In this document: positions 22,811 to 35,115 of the stretch, piece by piece | Numbering within the stretch: the stretch's first letter is position 1 | Layout: every line of letters begins with the position of its first letter | Assembly: GCA_028583605.1 (NCBI GenBank) | Contig: CM053328.1 | Span: 16,117,107 to 16,181,106, forward strand | DNA: 64,000 nt | Origin: Dastarcus helophoroides | Lineage: Eukaryota > Arthropoda > Insecta > Coleoptera > Bothrideridae | Direction: 5' to 3' | Position numbers and translations under genes: made by a program | The notes under the pieces: generated by a model | Told to the model about the DNA's origin: nothing | Seen by the model: the letters and a program-made list of their open reading frames with translations, nothing else | Databases searched by the model: none

Positions 22811-25800
22811 TTTGGTTTCCCAGTTAAATACATAAAGTTTTGGTTTGCTGCATGAACTAGAGGGAAACAAGCGCCCCCACCCAGCTCTATTCTTGCTACG
22901 CCTATGGTTAGCTAGGATATGTTCTTTAATATTACGTATAAAATGTGATAAAACAAAACGATAAAAAAACAGGTAACAATTAAAATTTTATATAATCAGC
23001 TCTCCAAAGTTGCAAACAGTTTTGCAATTTCATGGTTTGTTGAATTAAAAGAGTTCGATTTGTTTTGTTTTACATATGAACTCGATAACACCACAAACAT
23101 TATTTTATTTCTGCTAGCTGCTCAGCCAAAGCAAAAACTAGAAAAAATAGAGAGCCCCGCAAAGGAAAATCATGAGCAAAGCTTACCAAAATTGATTTCA
23201 CGTTCAAACTTTTTCTACAATTTTCTTATTTTTTTTTAGTAGGTTTTAATTCAATTTGGTTAGAAAATTTTGTCTTTAATTTGCCTAATTGACTAAATTT
23301 GAAACATTTTGCAATTACTCAATTTGAATCCAGGTAATTATTAACGGAGACACTCAGAAAAAAGGAAAAGGTAATAAGTATAAAAACCAATAAAATAATG
23401 ACCCTAAATTCACTGAAAAACGAATGAATGAAATAATAATTAATGACAATTTAATGATTATGAAACTTGAAGCACTTGATTAAAAGTAAGAAACTACTCT
23501 TCTCCGAGCAAATAATAATTTAAATCATTTACTAGTAATTTCCAGTAGATGCATCAAAATTTTCAGTTCTTAAATAATAATTAAATAATAGTTTCTCTAG
23601 TCACCAGTCATTCTTTGGCATTTTTACGTTAAAATTAGTCTTCAGAAATGCAAATATGTCAATTACATTTGAATTCATACCGCGTGTTAGTTATCACCTT
23701 GCTTTTTAGCGAAAATATCGCTTTTGCCAATATTTCCAATTGGATTTCCTCCTTAAGTAAACGAGTCGGACTACCAACTTACTGACTAAGCTAGCAGCTT
23801 ACCAGCGGAACTACTTCGGGCCAAACGAACATTTACGTGAATTGTACAAATTCCGACGTCGATAAACAAAAAAAAAAAACGACTGAATAGAATTCCGGGG
23901 GCCGCTAACTCGGTTAAGAATCCAGAACGGAGACGAGCCACTCTGATATTGAGCTTAGAAAATGGAAAAGGACTAATGGAAGGGATCTGCTTTGCATTCA
24001 TAAAGTCTCGTTTACGCGAAGACGAGTGCCGCTGTCACGACTGCATTAAGAGTCTTGTTTAGAAAACAATATTCCACTTTTGCTAACGTTTCGCTTGTTG
24101 AATTAGGACGGCCCCCCTTTTGGTTTAAGCGCCGTCAGGACTGCTTCTTCGTTTTTCCTTTGTTTTAAAAAGGGGAAATTGGGAAAAGTGTAAAACTCTA
24201 TTTTGCTAACTAGAATCGGACGGTTGGGGGGTATACTTAACTCAATCACAAGTCACAAATGGTGTGTACAGAAAATTCAATCGCTATATATGTCGACTAG
24301 AGACACAATAACAGCATCATATTAAGGCTTCATACTACGTAATTTCTATTTCTGCGTCTCCTTATTTAAAATATGAAACATGCTAGTCTAGCTGTCCTTG
24401 GCGTTAAAACACTTTGAAGTTAATAAACAAAACGCGACTTCACTAGCTCGGAAAAGAGAAACACTTTTGACACTATCGTCGATGGAAAATAACACAATTA
24501 GTTTGGAAAACCGAGAAAAGAACGAAACGGGAAACGTTTATTTGCTGACGCTTTGTGAGCCGAAAGAATTATAACGGATTTGCTTGGGGCAATGTGAAAC
24601 TTGGAGATGTATTTTTTTTTTGTAAAAATGGCAAAAAAGAACGTGGGAAAATAAATGTGGTCGGCGGCTATCCAGATTATTGCAGGTTGCCCGAGAATCG
24701 ATCAAATGACACACGACACCCTTCAGTTGGATTTTCACGAACAAGCGGCCGAGGTTTTCAACACGAAGCACAAAAGAATAACCGATAATTAATGATTCGA
24801 TGCTTAGTAATGCACTTTGCTTGTATCGGGGCAATTTGTTTTTTTATCCTTGAAATTTCACCGATAAAATTTGTGTAGCAACTTCTTCAAAAATAAAACA
24901 AAAAAATTAACAAAGTAGTCCTGTTACATCACGATAAAATTAAAAATACATAGTAATTCAAAGGCATTTTACATTAAAAAAATTATCCTAAGTTCGTTCT
25001 TTGCTAAGAACTCTTTTTGGTATTGAAAATACACATTTAGATTACACAGTTCTGCAAAAAAAAAAAAATGTTTGGTGCCGCCGAAATCTAAACCTAAGTT
25101 GAGCGCATAGTTTGTAGCACTTCAGTAATTTAATTATCAAAAGTACATGGGTATTCAGTATCTTTTTAGTAGCCATTTAACCAATTTGTTTCTGTGGTTG
25201 GTTTAATTAAAAAAAATTGCAAATAAAACCAGCAAGATACCATCGTCGAAACGGTAGTATTTAAATGATCCCTACACTTTTTACGCCTGTTGTAAGTATG
25301 GTGTGAAATCGTTTCGAAAACCGATATCTAAAATGCACATTTCCTTACTTTAACTTGAAAATCAAAGAGTTTATAAACCATGAACTCCAAACAATGTGTG
25401 CAAAATAGTTAGTGAACATTTAAGGCAATGGATGAATGGTAAAAGAAATCTAATGAAGTTCGATGATTTGGAGGGAATCAAAAAATTACTATTATGGACT
25501 GTTATTTTTTTAGTCAAGATATGTAGTATACCGTATATGCCCTAGATCATGTTTTTGGGTTAATAGCTATAGTTATTAACTCAAAAACATAATCTATGCC
25601 GTTCTAGAATCTGGTAAAAAACTAATTCTTATTCAGAATACTTCCCTGTTCCTACTTTTCGTGGTTTTTTAGGTCTTTCAGAAGTAGAATTTAGTGCATT
25701 TGATGATAGTTAAGCTTGTAGGGGCGAAGAGAGTAATCGTTTTGAAGATACGTCACCAAAATCTATACTTTTTGTTCAAGATGCTTCAAATGGCCTTTAT

Positions 25801-26440
25801 AAGAGACCTCGAACTTTAAAAAAAAAGATTCAAAACGTTGGCATTCAGAGTCAAAGAAAGCAATTTGCTTTCTTCATATATTAAATCGTGCTCAAAAAAA
25901 CAGAACTGCTTTCATTTTTCACCTAAAAAGTGTTGTTTTTTGTAATTGTCTTAGTGGTTTTTTATTAAACATGGGTTCCTCGAACTACTGAATTACCAGT
26001 CAAATGATTGAAAACTTTTAATAGACAGTTACAAGCGATAAAAAGGGGCTAATTTATCAGAACCTAAAAAAGAATGAGAAAAGGTACCAGGGTCGACTGA
26101 AATGAACACAAAATAGTTGACTACTGCTGGAGTACTATGCGTCGGTGTCTGGAAGAAACTCAAGTGAAGAAATCAAGAAAAGGAAGCTTTCTTCAAGTTC
26201 AGTGATAGGTATAATGAAGGGTCGAAATAATCTTATTTTTCGACACATATCAAACTTGAAAACTCCATTTGTATAACCAATATTTTATATACCAAAACAA
26301 GAATAAGGAGCCTACATAAAATCAGTTTTAATCTTTTCTTCATCAAATCCAGTGTAGATCTGTGTTATTCTAGAAATGATTACTTTTACACTAATCAAGT
26401 CAAATCTCGATTCTAAAAATATTGCCTTCCTTCACGATTT
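22811..26440. other. Long spacer of mixed composition
   Basis: No reliable gene. 23750-24830 is moderately complex and may be host single-copy sequence. Its short antisense frames (24001-23786 and 24834-24538) match nothing I know. 25680-26240 gives short peptides on the plus strand that could come from an old transposase, but stops are frequent and no motif is decisive. Confidence 0.35.
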
Positions 26441-28230
26441 TGAGTATACTTTTTGAAATTATTTTCCTTTTCTCGAAATTTTCACTTTTCTTGACCAATT
26501 CATAATGTTTAAGAACATAATTCATTTTGAAAATTTGAAATTTTTTCGAAAATTATGCCTTTATGAATGATTTGATATTTTTAAGTGAAAACTATTTGCG
26601 TTATCTACAAGCACTAATGTTAACAGTATTATATAGCTGATAATCGCGTCTTCGTCTGCGTTAAAGAAAAGAAGGAATTATTGGTTCACCTATTTAAAAA
26701 TTCATACTTTTTTGAACAATTCAAATTTTTATTGCAAATTTTGAATTATTTTGAAAATTTCGAACTTTCCCTTAAACTGTTGACTTAATTTTGAAAATCT
26801 AGACATTTGACTTTTTTTGAAAATCTCAACTTCCTTAAAATTTTGGTGATTGTGTTCATATTTTGAATATTTTTGAAAACATTTTTGATAATAAAATGTT
26901 TTGATTGAAATGTTTGTTTTTTTATTGGACTTTTCTTTTAAATTTCTTAAAATTTTGACTTTCTGAAAATGACGATTTTCTAAAACAATCTGGCCTTTCA
27001 ATTTTTATTGAAAATCTTGAATTTCGACTTTGTATTTTAAAAATTGAAAATTTCCAATATTCGGCTTTTTATTTCCGCTTCTTTCTAATTTTATTTTATA
27101 TCTTTCAAATTTCCACCCTTTCACAATTTCACCTCTTTTTAGAATTTGTTCTAAATTTGAACTTTTTTCTCAAAAATTTGATTTTTTTTTTCATTTTTAA
27201 ACTAAACCTAATTATATTGAAATATCGTTTTTTGAAAACTTTTATCTATCGAAAGGCGTTAAAGCAACCTTTGTTGTGTTTTATAATCCTTCTTGGTTTC
27301 AGGAGACAAGATTTGAATTTCAGTTTTTGAAGACAACCAAGGACCAGTTCGTTCCACAAAAAAAACTTATTTTAAACATGTTCACCTTTGTTTAAATCTT
27401 TGACTATTTCCCAAAGTTATGACATATTGGGAGTTTTTTTAAAAATTTTTGACTTTTTCGAAAAAGTGTAAAGTTTAATTTTTTTGTTGAAAATTTTCAC
27501 ATTTTTGAGAAATTGTTTTTTTTTTCAAAATTTCGACTTAGAAATTTTTGCAGTTTTTTCATAGTTTTTAAACTTTTTTCTGAAAATGTCTACCTTTTAT
27601 CATTTTTTGACTGGTTCTTTAATTTATGATTTTTTTCAGAATTTAAGCTTTTTCAAAATTTCTATTTTTTTCAAAATCTTAACTTTTTTGTGAAAACTTC
27701 GACTTTTTTTCAACATTTTTTTTTTCAAATGTTGGTATTTTACTAGAAACTTCGAAATTTTGTAACTTTGATTCATTGAAAAATTTGCATGTTACTGAAT
27801 ATAATTTTTTTTTTTTTTCAATAATCTAACTTTCTTATTTAGAGCTTTAAAACAAATTGAATAAAAGAAATCTTAGCTAAATTTCCATTTTAAATTTCGT
27901 ATTTTAAAAACGATTATTTTTCAAGTTTTAGCTGAAAAGTTAAAATAGTCAAAATTAAAATGAATTTTCAAGATTAAAATCAAAACAGGAATTTCGGAAA
28001 AAAGCACAAAGCAAAATGTCGACTTTAATTTAAAAATTTGAATTTCCACAAAACTGTTCCGAGAAATTTTAAGTTCCAAGGCAAAATTTGGAAAAGATGT
28101 CGAAATTTTGATAAAAATACTTCAAAATATCTGTTCCTCAACATTTAGACAAAAACATCCAAAGTGTCAAATTAAAGCCGAAATTTCATGTTTAAGACCT
28201 AAATGTTTAGAAGTTTATATTAAAAAAAAG
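26440..28230. repeat. Degenerate T-rich block, turning A-rich at its right end
   Basis: The same texture as the other A/T blocks, mainly T-rich (GAAAATTTTGACTTTTT-like units) to about 27880 and then A-rich. It contains the inverted copy of the GGAACGGACTGG repeat at 27252-27360. Confidence 0.6.
27252..27360 (-). repeat. GGAACGGACTGG repeat, copy 2 (inverted)
   Basis: This is the reverse complement of 20822-20935 with a few differences. It shows GCAACCTTTGTTGTG and ends GGACCAGTTCGTTCC. Confidence 0.75.
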
Positions 28231-28689
28231 GACGCGTAAAAATACAAAATATGTACAGATCATCTGGAAAAAGGAAGAACTAGTGTGCAGACACATTCAT
28301 CAACAGCGTCAGCTCTCAATGCGTATAGACAACTTTAAATACAATCGCGTGTACTCTTCATTGCACACATTTTAAGTGATTTTGAATGCCCACTTTTACC
28401 ATCTCAGAGGTTGAATTTTGAAGAATTTCCTCCTACCTATTACGGCGAACATGTGTGTAAAATTTCGTGCTCCTAGACCTACTGGTTTAGAGTGCAGGTT
28501 GTCTGTCAGTCAGTGTTTAGAGATTACCTTTATATCAATTTATGAATTTATTTATATTATGTGAAGTTTTTTTATGTGTTAGGTATTCTAGTTATTGGGC
28601 AGATAGTCAATAGTAAAGTAGAAAAATAGAATATTTATTTACTTCGATTTTTGAGACTAAAAAAATGCTTATTAACTTATTTCCTTTAA

Positions 28690-28900
28690 CCATCTACAGA
28701 AGTCAGAAGTAATTTCTTTTAGTCCACAACCACATAGGGCGCTTGCCGAATCATGAAAATTAAGTGGGACGTGATCGCTAGATATTTATGAGTAAGACGT
28801 GTAATAGAATTGAAAAACGCATGATTGACAGCGACGTTTGAACCCTCGAGCTATGAAGCCAAATCTGCCGCCTTAACCAACTTAGCTATGCTGACCAGCA
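28690..28900 (-). repeat. Possible tRNA-derived SINE or tRNA relic
   Basis: On the minus strand, starting at 28899, TAGCTAAGTTGG matches the RNA polymerase III A box consensus exactly. About 35 nt later GGTTCAAACG nearly matches the B box. The spacing is that of a tRNA. The following 130 bp have no tRNA homology. A SINE head is the simplest reading, but only this one copy was noticed. Confidence 0.45.
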
Positions 28901-29775
28901 AAGAGTAAATAATATTCTTAGTGAAAACTGCAATTAATGATTAAAAATTGTTACAGGATCTACACTAGATACTTATTTAGATTGAAATAAATAGTTATCT
29001 TAATCCTTATTATTACTATATTTGGTTATTTATGCTATAATTACTACTGTAAGTTAACCCTTTCAGTTATGGCGTCCGCATATGAGGACGTACCATATGT
29101 AGGGTTATCGACTATTTGGTCATTTTTACTATTTTTTAAATTCCATCCCCAACTTAACTGAAACAATGGAGAAGTTTCATAATGTTATTAATACTATGTT
29201 TAATATAATGAGATTAAAATATTGATCAAAACTAATAAATCACTGCCAAAATTTTTGAAATCCGTTAATAAATGACTGAGAAACGTGACGTGATTTGACC
29301 TGTCCCGAGATCATCGCATCACAAATCACTGAACAAGAAGAAAAGCTTGTGGATTTTGCTAGATTTTGAATATGATTTAGACGACCGAAATCTGAGAAAC
29401 ACGTATATTTTTATCGACTGATAAATGGTTTTAAGGGTAGTTTACCCCTGTGGATTAGGTCAAATGACGCCACACGCGTATTCTTACAAGCGCAAATTCA
29501 AAGGTTCATAACTTTTTCATTTCTAGAGATATTTTAATGATTCTTTCAGATATTTGTATCATTTCACTTAAATATTTATAATTAATTAATAAGAAAAAAA
29601 TGGAAACTTCTCCATTTTCACAATTTTTTATCAAGTTGTGTAGCTGCCAAAAAAATGTGTTTTCACTCATTCACTGGGACCCTGTTATACCATCTTAATG
29701 TCTTTTGCAAATCTAGGTAGAACTGTTAATTTACAAGTAAAATTATATTTTAAGTAGACAAATGTCTTCTTAATA

Positions 29776-31061
29776 CGAGGGTAAATCAAATATGAACCGG
29801 AGTTTCTGTCATGTCACCATGAGGGCGTAGGGAGTGTACGCATACTCTTAGACATGTTAGATGGGGATGTCACAAAACTTCCTTCCTTAATTACGTTCTC
29901 GTCGTTCTTCAGTGGTAAATACAATGAGTGAGCAAGAGGTTCATCCGCACGTTGCGCAGCGCATTATTATTAAATTTCTTGCCGTTGAAGGTGTCAAGCC
30001 CACCGAAATTTTTCGTAGACCAGAGACACAGTTTGGGGATACTTGTCTGAAGAAAACTCAAGTCTTTGAATGGCACAAAAAATTTTTGGAAGTACGAACT
30101 AAAGTTGAAAATAAATCCCATGCCCGTCATCCTCGGACCAGTGTTGAATGCGGACAAAATTAACGCTGTACAACGCCTTTTGGAAGGTGATCGCGGTTTA
30201 ACTGCTGGTGAAATTGCACCTCAGATAGGGATAAGCTTTGGGAGAACTCAATCCATCATTTCAGATGAAGGTTTTGAAAAATTTTTGCCAGGTGGGTACC
30301 TTGTCTTTTGACTGAAAAACAGAAACAACAACGTCTGAAGATTTGTCAGAGCCATCTTGATGTTTTCAACGTAAGGGTGGTGGTTTTTTGCAATGTATCG
30401 TTATGTGTGATAAGATTTGGATCCCCTGTTACACCCCTGAATCTAAACAAACAAGCATGGAGTGGAAAAAAAGGGAGAAAGTTCACCCGTCAAGGCAAAA
30501 ACCCCCCTCTCAGCTAAAAAAGGTTATTGCGACAGTGTTTTGGGTATTTAAAGGAGTTGTTTACGTCTATTTCCTGCATGAACGTCGTACGGTTCATGCT
30601 ACTACTACTGCCAGCTATTAGATGAATCAAAACGTGCATATCGGCAGAAGAGGTGCCAATTTTAGGTCAGAAATGTGATTTTGCTTCACGACAATGCCCG
30701 GCTCCGCTCAGCCAATCTGACACATCAAAAATTAGAACAAATACATCGGGCAACATTAGAACAGCCTCCTTATAGTCCCTACTTATCACCATGAGATTAT
30801 CATATCTCTGGGCCACTGAAAGAAGCCCCATGAGGTCAGCGATTTCATAATGATGCTGCTGTTGAGAAATTTGTGCGCAACTGGCTGCAAACACGCCTCC
30901 CTTTTTTATGATGATGGCATTAAAAAACTCCCAATCCGTTGGGAAAAATGCATAGCAAAATCGGACGATTATGTAGAAAAATAGTTAATAACTTTTATAT
31001 ATGTATTTTGTACCAATAAATTTTTAAAAACAAATTCCAGTTAATATTTGATTCACCCTCG
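29776..31061 (+). mobile_element. Mariner element, 1286 bp
   Basis: The element is flanked by TA (29774-29775 and 31062-31063). The ends CGAGGGTAAATCAAATATGA and the inverse of ATATTTGATTCACCCTCG form about 30 bp imperfect inverted repeats. Length and layout are normal for a mariner with one transposase gene. It sits inside the piggyBac-like shell. Confidence 0.92.
29924..30984 (+). pseudogene. Mariner DD34D transposase, frameshifted
   Basis: The start ATG gives MSEQEVHPHVAQR. The HTH region reads FLAVEGVKPTEIFRR and KKTQVFEWHKKFLE. After a shift near 30140 come LLEGDRGLTAGEIAPQIGIS and LTEKQKQQRLKICQSHLDVF. The first catalytic box is CDKIWIP (Glu to Lys next to the Asp). The second is LLHDNARLRS. 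The third, SPYLSPCDYH, lies 34 residues after the second Asp, the mariner DD34D spacing. The protein ends WEKCIAKSDDYVEK. At least three shifts or deletions make it inactive. The reading order and length are those of a complete mariner gene. Confidence 0.92.
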
Positions 31062-31113
31062 TAATATGTACAACTTAACTTTATGGTGGTCCTCATTTGA
31101 GGATATTGCGGGG

Positions 31114-31839
31114 TAAAATTCGTGATACCACAAACACTTTTTTATGTGTTTGTCATTTGGTTTTTGTAGGCTTATTGTGTAGTAATTTCGCAATGTTTAG
31201 AGTTCGAAGGCGCCCTTACGGAAGAAAAATTTTACTTTACTAACAATTTATTCAAAAGTTAAGATCTGGTTAATGTTTTAGACGATCATTTTAAAAAAAG
31301 CTCCATGGCACAGGTAATATCACTACTTCAGTTTTCTTTTTGTGCAGTTTTTTTGTAAATGTTGAGAGGAACTATTGAATGTTTTGAACACAAAACAAAC
31401 CAAAAATAATTAAACCAGAAAACCTTCTTTCGAACAACGATTTTAAAAATATTATACAAGCAAATAACTAAAAAAACACTAGAAAGAGCAGAATACTATA
31501 ATTTTATATAATATTAAGAAAATCATTAAATGGATTAAATAAAAATGAGACAATTTATCTGTTTTAAAACGTTGCAACTAACGGCACTTTTGACTACTGA
31601 CATTTGCAATAAGCGGCCAATAATTGATATAAACAAAGATGAATAACATCAAACATCATGAAGTTGTGATAAAAATGGAAAAAGGTATGTATGTGGAAGA
31701 GAAACATCCACAACTGAAACAGATAATAGGCAAACATTAAGTCAAATATATTCGTAAAGTTATAAATCATCTAACTCACCTCCAGTGCCACTCAACCTCG
31801 ATCTAAACAAGGTAAGCAATGTGCATCAATTTTGATTAA
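31114..31839. other. AT-rich spacer
   Basis: No gene or repeat family recognised. No reading frame of note. Confidence 0.4.
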
Positions 31840-31853
31840 TATCTATTTTAATA

Positions 31854-32397
31854 CTACTTCTTCCGGGATTGGACTGTGTCAAAGCACTAATAAAAGTGTT
31901 CGACGTTTCGCCCACCATCGTAGGAGGCTTCTTCAGGAACAAAGAAATAAAATACAAGAAAATATACAAAAATGAAAAATGAATGAAAAAAATTTCAAAA
32001 CATCAGAGCACGGTAACTCAGTATGTTTACCATACCAGAGGCGACACTCTTCTAAAGAAGAGTTTTGCCTCAGCTATGGTGGACATATGTATGGTGGATT
32101 TACTCAGTTACCGTGCTCTTCTGTCTAAACTTTCTTACCCTTTGTACCAAATTTTCAATTCAGAAGAGTTTCGCCTCTGGTATGGTGGAATACTGAGTTA
32201 CCGTGCTCTGATGTTTTGAAATTGGCCCCTTTTTTCATTTTTTATTTTTGTATATTTTCTTGTATTTTACTTCTTTGTTCCTGAAGAAGCCCCCTACGAT
32301 GGTGGGCGAAACGTCGAACACTTTCAGTAGTCCTTTGACAAGGTCCAATCCCGGAAGAAGTATATCCAGTACTGACTCTGGCCGTGGAAGCCTTCGT
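31854..32397. mobile_element. Penelope-like palindromic repeat, copy 2
   Basis: A 14 bp duplication TATCTATTTTAATA flanks the insert exactly (31840-31853 and 32398-32411). The inverted arms (31855-31945 and 32275-32365) carry TTCTTCCGGGATTGGAC, the hairpin word with CCACCATCGTAGG, and CTTCTTCAGGAACAAAG. The middle shows inverted and direct copies of the TATGGTGGA unit found in copy 1. The right end extends 33 bp beyond the palindrome to GGAAGCCTTCG; the left end stops at CTTCTTCCGGG. Variable-length target duplications fit Penelope-type retrotransposition. No protein is encoded. Confidence 0.75.
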
Positions 32398-32483
32398 TAT
32401 CTATTTTAATAAATTACTAAAATTAATTTGAAAATAAAAAAAAAACAATCTTATTTTTTAGTCTAAGTTTTCACTTGTGTCAG

Positions 32484-34050
32484 CGGTCACCAGACTGCCT
32501 ATTTTTTTTTAATTACAAGTTTTTTATTTAAAAACTATTAAGTTTTTGAAAAGTTCATTTTTTTGGAAATTGGGGCATTTAAAAATTTTCAATTTCTAAA
32601 CATTTTGACTTTCTCTCAAAATGCTGACGTATTTGGGAACTTTCGGTTTTCAGAAAGTTTGCTTTTTTAAAGATTTTGATTTAGTTTCAAAATTTTGAAA
32701 CTTCCAAAAATTATCATTTCAAAAGTTTTTTTTGACCTTTTTCTTTAAAAGATTTTTTCCATAATGTTGTTTCCTTTTGCAAATTTTGACTTTTCTCAAA
32801 ATTTCCATTTTTTTTTTGAAAATACAATTTTATTTCGAATTATAAATTTTTCACTAAATTTCCAACAAAATTATGTTTTAAAAATTTTTAATTTTTTCAA
32901 AATTGTGACATTTGAAAAAAAAATTGATTTTTCTTTAAAATTTCGTATTTGTCTTTATATGTTGACTCCTTTTGTAAGATTTGATCATTTTTAAAACATC
33001 ATATAATGCACTAATTTTAAAAATTTTCTAAATTTTATTTTTGACTTTTGAACATTTTGTCTAATTTTTTAGAATTCTTCACTGATCTTTTAATGTTTTC
33101 AAAATTCTGATTTTCTAAAATAAATAATATTTTCACAAAATTCTAAAATTTTTTGAACAACTTGGTTTGTTAAAAATCTCGAAAGTTTCTAAAAATTTTA
33201 ACCCTTTTCAAAATTCTGAATTAGTTTGAAATTTTTGACTTGAAAATTTTGACTTTTTTTGAAAGTTACAAGTCTTTCAAAATTTAGACTTTCTCAGAAT
33301 TTTCCTTGAATCTAAACTTTGTTGAAAATGTAAACCTTTTTTTCAAAACTTCGATTCGTCTCTAAAAATTTTCCTATTTTTGTAAATTTTGACTTAAAAA
33401 CTAAAACTGTTTTGAAAATTTTGAATTTTTAAGAATTTACATCAGGTCAAAATTTTAAAAAGGTTCTAAATTTAGAGAAAACGCCTAAAATGTCAAAGTG
33501 TTCTGTTCAATTGTGACTAATATAAATATTGGAGTGTTCTGAAGACAATTTTCAAAAAAGGTGGAATTTTGAAAAAAGTAAAAATTTTGAAATATTCGAT
33601 GTTTTAAGTCAAGTTTTAAGAAAAATTAAACATCTTTAGTAAAAATAAAAAAAATATCAAAATTGTAAAATATGGAAATTTAAATAAATGAAAATGTTAA
33701 AAAAGTGTAATTTTTAAAATGTCAATTTTCAAAATAAATTAAAATCTTCAAAAAAATAAAAATTAAAGAGAGAAAGAAATTTTGATAAGAAAAGTAAAAT
33801 AAAATCGAATTTCAAAAAGAGCCCATCAGAAAGTCGAAATCCTCAAAAAGTCGAAATATTTAAGTGATCAAAATTTTCAAAAAACGTCAATAATTTGACA
33901 AGGTAAAAATGTTCATAAAACAATCAGACATTCTAAGTAAGGAAATTTAAAAAATATTTAAATTTCTAAAAAATCTAAATTATCAAAAAATCTGTTTGCC
34001 TTTGCAATATAATTTTTAAAAACATTTGGCAGTTGTGGGAACTGTCGACA
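32484..34050. repeat. Foldback-type A/T block with hAT-like ends
   Basis: It starts CAGCGGTCACCAGACTGCC and ends GGCAGTTGTGGGAACTG, an imperfect inverted pair resembling hAT termini. It is T-rich to about 33460 and A-rich afterwards, so the halves are loosely complementary. No exact 8 bp duplication was found. The right end is nearly the exact inverse of the left end of the block at 35472. Confidence 0.6.
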
Positions 34051-34071
34051 AAAAACTATGCTTGTTGTTGT

Positions 34072-35115
34072 TAAAATCTTCCATATTTTCAATTAGATTA
34101 TTTGGCAAGTACTTCAAAGTGGCATTTTTTGGTAACGCGAAACCATTCGTTTGTCCCATATCTTTAGTCACTTAACGCTCCTAAAGAAGTTTCCACTTCA
34201 AAAAAAGTCTTATGCCCAAGAAAATTGCTACTAATTTTCAACAACTTTACACTAAAAAAAGTCAAAAATGGAACTTACGTTCTCTTTAAATAAAAATGAT
34301 ACACATATAGAGCATAAATACATATATCCCTTTAAAAAGCAAGTCTTAGCATATATTCTTTAAAGAAAAACTTATGTAATGTTTTCTGAACTGCTATCTT
34401 GCAACTTGGAATTTTCCCAATTACAAGAAAAAATAAGTGAAACGTTTAACTATTAGTCGTAAGTGAAGGTGGCAGGGGTTAGGGATTGAGTTTAAAAACT
34501 GCGGAGGGCACTGAAAGGAATTTAAGTTGAAAATCCCAAGATAAAACGGGAAGGAAAACATATTTTGCAACTGACATAATCGAATATCTCACTTAAAACT
34601 TCTTATTAAAGGTTAAAGAGGCATCTTTGTAATCTACTAAATCTAATTTTTGAAGCTGACCTGCCAATACCACTCGAATCAGACGGCCTGCTACCTTATA
34701 TAACATTATAGATTTTCTCTTTCTTCTTAACTTGAAAATACTTACGACGCAAGCTGGGAAAATTATCGAGGACATTCGTAAACTCCACGCCCTTTCTTTA
34801 TAAGGCCTGAATAGCAAAGTGTAAGACTAATTTTTTTATTAAGTATTTTTAGAATTTCGAAATTCGTCTTTTTCTACAAATTACAACATTTTTTTCTCGA
34901 AACTAGATTCAGATTTCATTAAGAAGGGTTATAATTTCTCCTGATGTTTTAATTTTTCTGAAGGGGACACTTCTTTAGGGCGCTAAGCGACTAAAGATAA
35001 AAGACAAACGAATGGTATGGTCATATATACGTAATCACATTTATGGGTATTGAATTACCAAAAGAGGCTACCTGCCAGATAATCTAATCGAAAATATGGA
35101 AGATTTTAACAAAAT
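34072..35115. repeat. Inverted repeat with 170 bp arms
   Basis: 34072-34240 and 34950-35115 are inverted copies. Shared text includes ATCTTCCATATTTTC, TTAGATTAT, CCATTCGTTTGTC and ATCTTTAGTC. The 700 bp between them has no gene. Confidence 0.75.

Larger units (their letters stand above)
29058..31113. mobile_element. piggyBac-like non-autonomous element
   Basis: TTAA (29054-29057) is followed by CCCTTTCAG and then the near-palindrome GTCCGCATATGAGGAC. At the right end the inverse GTCCTCATTTGAGGAT precedes GCGGGG. piggyBac elements insert at TTAA and begin CCC. The right flank reads TAAA rather than TTAA, which weakens the call. No piggyBac transposase is present. The interior is occupied by the mariner at 29776-31061. 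The 120 bp at 29340-29460 resembles the ends of the foldback element at 52700-55324. Confidence 0.55.

Noticed and set aside
25680..26240. Possible THAP- or piggyBac-type transposase remains
   Set aside because: Only short peptides between frequent stops, with no motif that decides a family.
32484..34050. A complete hAT element with an 8 bp duplication
   Set aside because: The flanks ACTTGTGT and TCGACAAA do not match, so only hAT-like ends are claimed.
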